DNA from: Schistocephalus solidus
Taxonomy: Eukaryota; Platyhelminthes; Cestoda; Diphyllobothriidea; Diphyllobothriidae
NCBI GenBank assembly: GCA_017591395.1
Contig: WEDG01005498.1
Location: 33,876 to 97,875 of the forward strand
Length of the DNA stretch: 64,000 nt
Direction: 5' to 3'
Position 1 is the stretch's first letter, and the number at the start of each line of letters is the position of its first letter. Below are positions 60,072 through 64,000 of this stretch, one piece after another. Below the pieces are notes generated by a model that saw only the letters and a list, made by a program, of their open reading frames with translations, made no database searches and was not told the DNA's origin. A program made the position numbers and the translations under genes.

Positions 60072-60404
60072 ATCCTATGCCGGACTTCATGCTGGAGGCA
60101 ATATTGCTGGCTCTGCAGTCCGTAATCGGGTTATTCCTCAGTCTACAGCTAGCAGCCGCTCGCCGGCATACTTGCTGCTAGTACAGAAGACCAGATGCAC
60201 AACACCGAAACGAGAAGTACTACACCGTACACCTGTGTCAACACTTCCCTTTCCTTAACTTTAATCTGTTCAACAAGCTGCAGTTTTTTCTCCTGAAAAT
60301 ACTTTAAAGAACGAGCAGGAGTTTTTTTCACTGTCAGCTTGACCCCCTACTGTATATATCCCTTTTGACCTTGCCTGTAAACTGGCAATAAATAAATAAA
60401 TAAA

Positions 60405-60659
60405 TATACGTCAATTGGCCTATTTCACCCATTTAAAACTGAATTTTAACCCTATTTGTTTATTCGAACAACTAAATGAGGTCATCAGCGCAAGACGCTG
60501 GCAACATTTTGCAAGAAAACCAAATTGATCGATATTTTGAGAATCATTCAAGGACGGTTCTTCACGGCGAATGGAGGACCTTTTTTGCTGAAATTTTTGG
60601 AATTTTACTTTCAAAATAAAGCGAAGCTCTCTATCTCTATCTCTATCTATCTCTACTAG
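60405..60659. repeat. Spacer with a CTCTAT microsatellite
   Basis: A run of CTCTATCTCTATCTCTATCT ends near 60656, immediately before the inverted CR-B fragment. The remaining spacer has no recognised gene. Confidence 0.6.
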
Positions 60660-61170
60660 GGCTGAATAACGATAGTTACAATTGTTTTCTGCTTGTCAAT
60701 TAACTTGCCTAACAAGATCCCCTGCCAATATGGCCTAGTGGGTAGAGGCGCTGATAGACGGTCCCAAGCAATTTTGTGGTGCAGATTCAAACTAGGTCGT
60801 GGACCAATTTTTTGTGACAATAAACGTAAGGAATTTGAATTTTGCATTTTAGAATTGCCACAAAATTCACAGAGAATCAGTAAGGATATATAAAAATAAG
60901 AATATGAAAATATAAGGACCCAGCCATTGGTTTAAGCTCTTTCCGCGATTGAGAGCAGATGCAGGGAGCACACAGCCGGCGTGAGTTTCAGAAATCAGCA
61001 AAGATCGAGGGTCCAAGTCGCAATTTACAAACTCAGAGAAATATAAAGACAATTCTTTAATAACTTTCCAGCACCGTGTCTTCTACACTGAGGTAAAGAA
61101 TAAAAACTCGTAGGCTCAAGGTACTTGAAATTCGAAAACAATTTTAAAAAACGCGCCAAACTGAATTCTT
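60660..61170 (-). mobile_element. Inverted 5'-only fragment of CR-B
   Basis: The reverse complement of 60660-61170 matches 55640-56125 of CR-B copy 4. It covers the 5' UTR (CAGCACCGTGTCTTCTACAC inverted; GGTCCAAGTCGCAATTTACA inverted) and the first ORF1 codons (LSQKIGPRPSL). Nothing of the later element is attached. Normal LINE insertions keep the 3' end, so this piece arose by recombination or deletion. Confidence 0.75.
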
Positions 61171-61324
61171 CTTCTCCGGTCCATCAAACTCGACGAGCTT
61201 TTTAATTTTGCCCTTTTTTGTATCAACCAGCAACGATGCCGCATATTTTTGTGTATCCAGAACATAACTGCTTTTGTCTGAGCTGGATGACAGATATAAA
61301 GGGCGTGAGCCGGTTTGACCTCTC
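61171..61324. other. Short unassigned spacer
   Basis: No match to CR-B copy 4 and no recognised gene. Confidence 0.3.
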
Positions 61325-61650
61325 TTTCAAAGGAAGGAAATATCTACCGATTTCCTGAGCTCTTTAGATGCAAATTGTTTAAGCTCTACATAAGGCATTC
61401 TTGAGGAAGCTATATTTGCATGCGTAATTTCTTTTGTTGGAATTCTCGTTGTTATTGGTGTTTGTTTTCCGGGTGAACAATGAACGTTCTCATTTAGATC
61501 GGCCATTTCTCGTTTCAAGCTACTTATCTCTTTCTCCATCAATAGAAATTTCTGTAAGAGATTTAAACCCCCCATGCACTTTTCGTCCTCGGAGGTGACA
61601 TTCATAAGTGTTATCAGGCTTTTTACGCGCTTGGCAGGAGGTTAAGTAGT
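61325..61650 (-). mobile_element. ORF1 N-terminal fragment of a CR-B-related subfamily
   Basis: The minus frame 61605-61327 reads NVTSEDEKCMGGLNLLQKFL, LMEKEISSLKREMADLNENV and then ANIASSRMPYVELKQFASKE. It aligns with the AYEDETCIGCFNLQQKFTEM coiled-coil block of copy 4, but is diverged enough to be another subfamily. Upstream bases read AKRVKSLITL, like AKRGKSSVSLTN in copy 4. The coiled coil is uninterrupted for 92 codons. Confidence 0.65.
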
Positions 61651-61711
61651 AAAAAATATCTGTCTTTGCTATCTAAATCTGCTTGCTTACAATTTTGTTT
61701 GCAAGTCTTCC

Positions 61712-61790
61712 GTGCGATTTTCGTGTAATGGTAAGGTGCGTCGGCTCATGTTTCTGCGACGAGGGTTCAACTCCCACCCGTCAAACCAAT
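61712..61790 (+). other. tRNA-like internal promoter motifs
   Basis: GTAATGGTAAGG resembles a pol III A box, and GGTTCAACTCC at about 61763 resembles a B box, about 45 nt apart. The acceptor and anticodon stems do not fold into a proper tRNA. It may be a decayed tRNA gene or a SINE head. Low confidence. Confidence 0.2.
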
Positions 61791-61861
61791 TTTTCATCTC
61801 TGCGCAGATGAATCCTGAGTGTCTGTGTTTTCCATACCTCTTAGGATTGTATGTGAATGCA

Positions 61862-62995
61862 TTTAATAAAAAAATAATAATAAATTGTATATCTAAGTCT
61901 CAGAGAGCAGCCACATTAACAGCAGAAATGAATAATATGGTAGGCATATCCGATTCAGAATATTTGCCATTTTTAAAACAATAGTCAAAAATCTTTGACA
62001 TATACGGTGAACTAGAAAAGTAGCAGTAAAAAACTCCTACGGGTAAATCGAAGGTGGAGTTCGGCGAGCCGCCAATAAAAAAAAGGAGAAAAACTGCTTC
62101 ACTAAACAATTAATAACTAGATGCAATGGGATAGTATTGCAATGTTGCTGACAACGTATGAGGATTCGGAACGCTCCCTGTCGGGTGAGAGATAATATAG
62201 CAGTCAGAGCTACTGTTTATAACCACCAGTGGAGGTGAGAGAGGAGGAACTCATTGTGGACAACAGGGTCAAAAGGAAGAGGGGACAGTAGAGGCCAAGA
62301 GATCATCTTCGAGATGCGACCTTCGCTGACTGCATAGTCCACCAATCAAATAGGCGAAACGAAAAGAACCTGCCTCGTTCATCAACTGAACCTGGAGACC
62401 ATCGTGGGGTTGCAAACTCGGAGAAAAGTATCAAGGTTGCCAAGTGTTGTCAATGCTAGTTTAAAAGGGGGGAAGTGGACGAAAAAGTGGATGCAAAGAT
62501 CGGCGCTGCAGAGGATGATGGAAATATTTTAAGAGACCAATATAATATCAAGGGAGCTGCCTCAAATACCAGGAGGACCCTTTCCAAAAATCCAAAAGTT
62601 GTGATTTTGGGAAGGAAACAGACAATAAGGACTTGATATCTTCCGAAGTTAACTGTTTGTGTAATTTGTTTTGAAAATAGCTAATGTAGACGACAACCTA
62701 ATTTCCAGTGGAAGATTATACCAGATTAAAGCATATTTGGAGGCCAAAAACTGAGAACGGTTAGTTGTAGAGCTAAGGGGTGGTGACATGATCATGGAGG
62801 AATTACGAGTGGCATTGGGTCGATCTACCGGAGTGAGAGCGTTAATTTGTGGTAGATTTGGGCTAGAGATAACGCGAAACAGGAAGCAGAGACCAGCTTC
62901 TGGTCCTCTAAGCAAGAGAAATTTAATTTTTGCTAACTGGTATCTACCCGTATAAGAGATACTGGATCCAGGAAGCAAATAGTCTTCGAGTAAAA
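61862..62995 (-). mobile_element. CR-C LINE 3' end with RT C-terminus
   Basis: The tail (AATAAAAAAATAATAATAAA on the plus strand) is at about 61864. The 3' UTR is shared with 50492-51500. Minus frame 62978-62649 gives LPGSSISYTGRYQLAKIKFL, INALTPVDRPNATRNSSMIM and YALIWYNLPLEIRLSSTLAI. It is 5'-truncated at about 62995 against a plus-strand ORF1-like piece. Confidence 0.75.
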
Positions 62996-62999
62996 ACCC

Positions 63000-63463
63000 T
63001 CTGGCCCTCGATCAGTTTTCACTTACAACCAAGGACCAGAATAGCGGGCAAAAAGCGTAATGTCAGCCAAATCCGTCGGATAGGAGGACAAATCTTGTGT
63101 GGGATGTTCTCATTTATTACTAACAGTTCAAAAACTGGAAAATGTGCTTGCAGATTTAAGGAAACTCTTGCAAGATAACAATACTCGTAGAAATACGGTT
63201 AGCCATAGTTCAATTAAAAAGGCAGTGACAAATTATCAAAAGTACAAAAAAATACAAAAATTAACAACTCAAAATGTTCGGACGCGAATACCCATAACGA
63301 CGGGATGACAGGAAAACAGTCTTTGAATCCTACGGACGACGATCGAAGCGAACCACGAATCACATCCTCCCATCTTGGGTGCTCTAACAAGCCCGTAGTT
63401 GCATCCCCAGAAGCAAACGTGTGGCAATCTGCAATGGGGAAACACAACAACACCACCAAATTT
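63000..63463 (+). mobile_element. LINE ORF1 N-terminal fragment (probable CR-C type)
   Basis: A plus frame from about 63084 reads EDKSCVGCSHLLLTVQKLEN and then VLADLRKLLQDNNTRRNTVS. It shares the ED-x2-C-x-G-C start and the following heptads with ORF1 of CR-B (EDETCIGCFNLQQKFTEMEQ). It continues to 63308 before a stop. It is enclosed by two minus-strand CR-C 3' ends, so it is a rearranged piece. Confidence 0.5.
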
Positions 63464-64000
63464 GATAATAAATAATAATAAATAAATTGTATATTCAAAG
63501 CCCAGAGGGCCCCATAATTACAAACTTAGTACCGTGGTTTAAATAAATACAAAGTGGATAATTGCTGCACTATGTAAGCATCCATATGAACAGCATAAAT
63601 GAGTAGTATGGAATAACCGTGGAATAACCTACCTGAGGCGATTGTTATGTCCCAGTCTGTGTATACATTCAATCATCGGCTTGACATACATATGTTACAG
63701 TACCACGAAGACTATGTGACTACTTAACCTTAACAATATCAGTGTACCACGTAAACCTGCCAGCATTCACTAGACTGTTACTTCTTTAATTTGCTTCTTA
63801 TTATGGTACTTTTATGTAACAAATAGGGATTTCAAAAGGCGTAAGCATATTTTCCTCAAATACACTGAACTGACCTGAACTGAAAAAAACATATCCGATT
63901 CAAAACGATTTGCCATTTTTAAAACAATAGTCAACAATTTTTGGCATATATGGTGAACTGGAAAAGAAGCAGTAAAAAAACTCCTAGGGTTAAATTGAGG
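63464..64000 (-). mobile_element. CR-C LINE 3' end, interrupted, running off the window
   Basis: The tail (AATAATAAATAATAAATAAA) is at about 63464. The 3' UTR matches 61877 onward until TGAGTAGTATGG at 63611, and resumes at ATATCCGATTCAAAACGATT (63890). The interval between is a foreign insertion. The copy continues beyond 64000. Confidence 0.75.
63612..63889 (+). mobile_element. 3' end of another LINE inserted in CR-C
   Basis: GGAATAACCTACCTGAGGCG translates as WNNLPEAIVMSQSVYTFNHR, then LDIHMLQYHEDYVTT and a stop. This is the short C-terminal tail typical of CR1/RTE-like LINEs (W-N-x-L-P-x-x-[IV]...F..RLD). About 190 bp of 3' UTR follow. The end is TGAACTGACCTGAACTGA plus an A-run, a short tandem tail. 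CR-C sequence is continuous on both sides. Confidence 0.6.

Larger units (their letters stand above)
55640..60404 (+). mobile_element. CR-B LINE copy 4, near full length
   Basis: The parts are a 5' UTR (about 55640-55952), ORF1 (55953-57205), endonuclease-RT (57210-60071), a 3' UTR and an AATAAATAAATAAATA tail at about 60388-60404. At about 4.77 kb it is the reference copy for the family. It lies head-to-head with copy 3, the DUF4806 pseudogene being between their 5' ends. The 5' limit is set by homology to the inverted fragment 60660-61170 and could be slightly further out. Confidence 0.82.

Noticed and set aside
60628..60656. A CRISPR array or ordered direct repeats
   Set aside because: The CTCTAT run is a microsatellite without spacers, and the window is eukaryotic.
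60660..61650. A twin-primed (5'-inverted) LINE insertion
   Set aside because: The two minus-strand ORF1/5' pieces come from different subfamilies, are in scrambled order, and no matching 3' half with a tail follows.

Overview
This is a eukaryotic window dominated by decayed transposons. It contains no operons, no rRNA genes and no long intact host gene. Two things point to a flatworm, most likely a diphyllobothriidean tapeworm (Spirometra, Dibothriocephalus or Schistocephalus type). First, the only recognisable host-type genes have very short introns (29-72 nt). Second, the repeats include an RTE-like LINE with C-terminal C2H2 zinc fingers of the kind I associate with these cestodes. The organism call is inference, because no species-diagnostic gene is visible.

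Layout. 1-6.8 kb holds unassigned DNA, one E-repeat and the 3' half of an RTE-Z LINE (2.78-4.23 kb). At 6.80-7.78 kb (minus) lies the N-terminal half of an equilibrative nucleoside transporter (SLC29/ENT family) spread over eight exons. 9-17.5 kb is a mosaic of CR1-like LINE fragments (families CR-B, CR-C, CR-G), an RTE-Z 5' fragment and two J-repeats. 17.7-23.9 kb holds an E-repeat and two head-to-tail RTE-Z copies on the minus strand. 24.5-26.1 kb is a tandem E-repeat array with a 688-bp period. 26.1-31.8 kb holds a CR-D LINE, a Penelope-like element (PLE) fragment, a Tigger/pogo DNA transposon and a second PLE with a GIY-YIG region. 32.8-43.9 kb is more LINE fragments plus a Ty3/gypsy-like piece. 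44.0-47.8 kb is a nearly complete CR-G LINE (minus). At 47.8-53.8 kb (minus) and 55.6-60.4 kb (plus), two long CR-B LINEs stand head to head. Between them is a four-exon DUF4806-type pseudogene (54.09-55.12 kb, minus). 60.6-64 kb holds scrambled LINE 5' and 3' pieces.

Family labels (CR-B, CR-C, CR-D, CR-G, RTE-Z, E, J) are mine, assigned by shared sequence inside this window. CR-B encodes an ORF1 with a coiled coil and the usual non-LTR ORF1 C-terminal domain, then an apurinic-type endonuclease and a reverse transcriptase. Its 3' end carries a (TAAA)n tail. CR-C and CR-D are related families seen mainly as 3' ends. Nested insertions give a relative chronology: CR-C jumped into CR-B twice, CR-D jumped into Tigger, and another LINE jumped into CR-C.

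No complete, obviously functional gene is present. The most informative loci are the nucleoside-transporter gene model, the DUF4806 pseudogene and the element junctions with target-site duplications. Boundaries of repeats are by eye and may be off by tens of bases.
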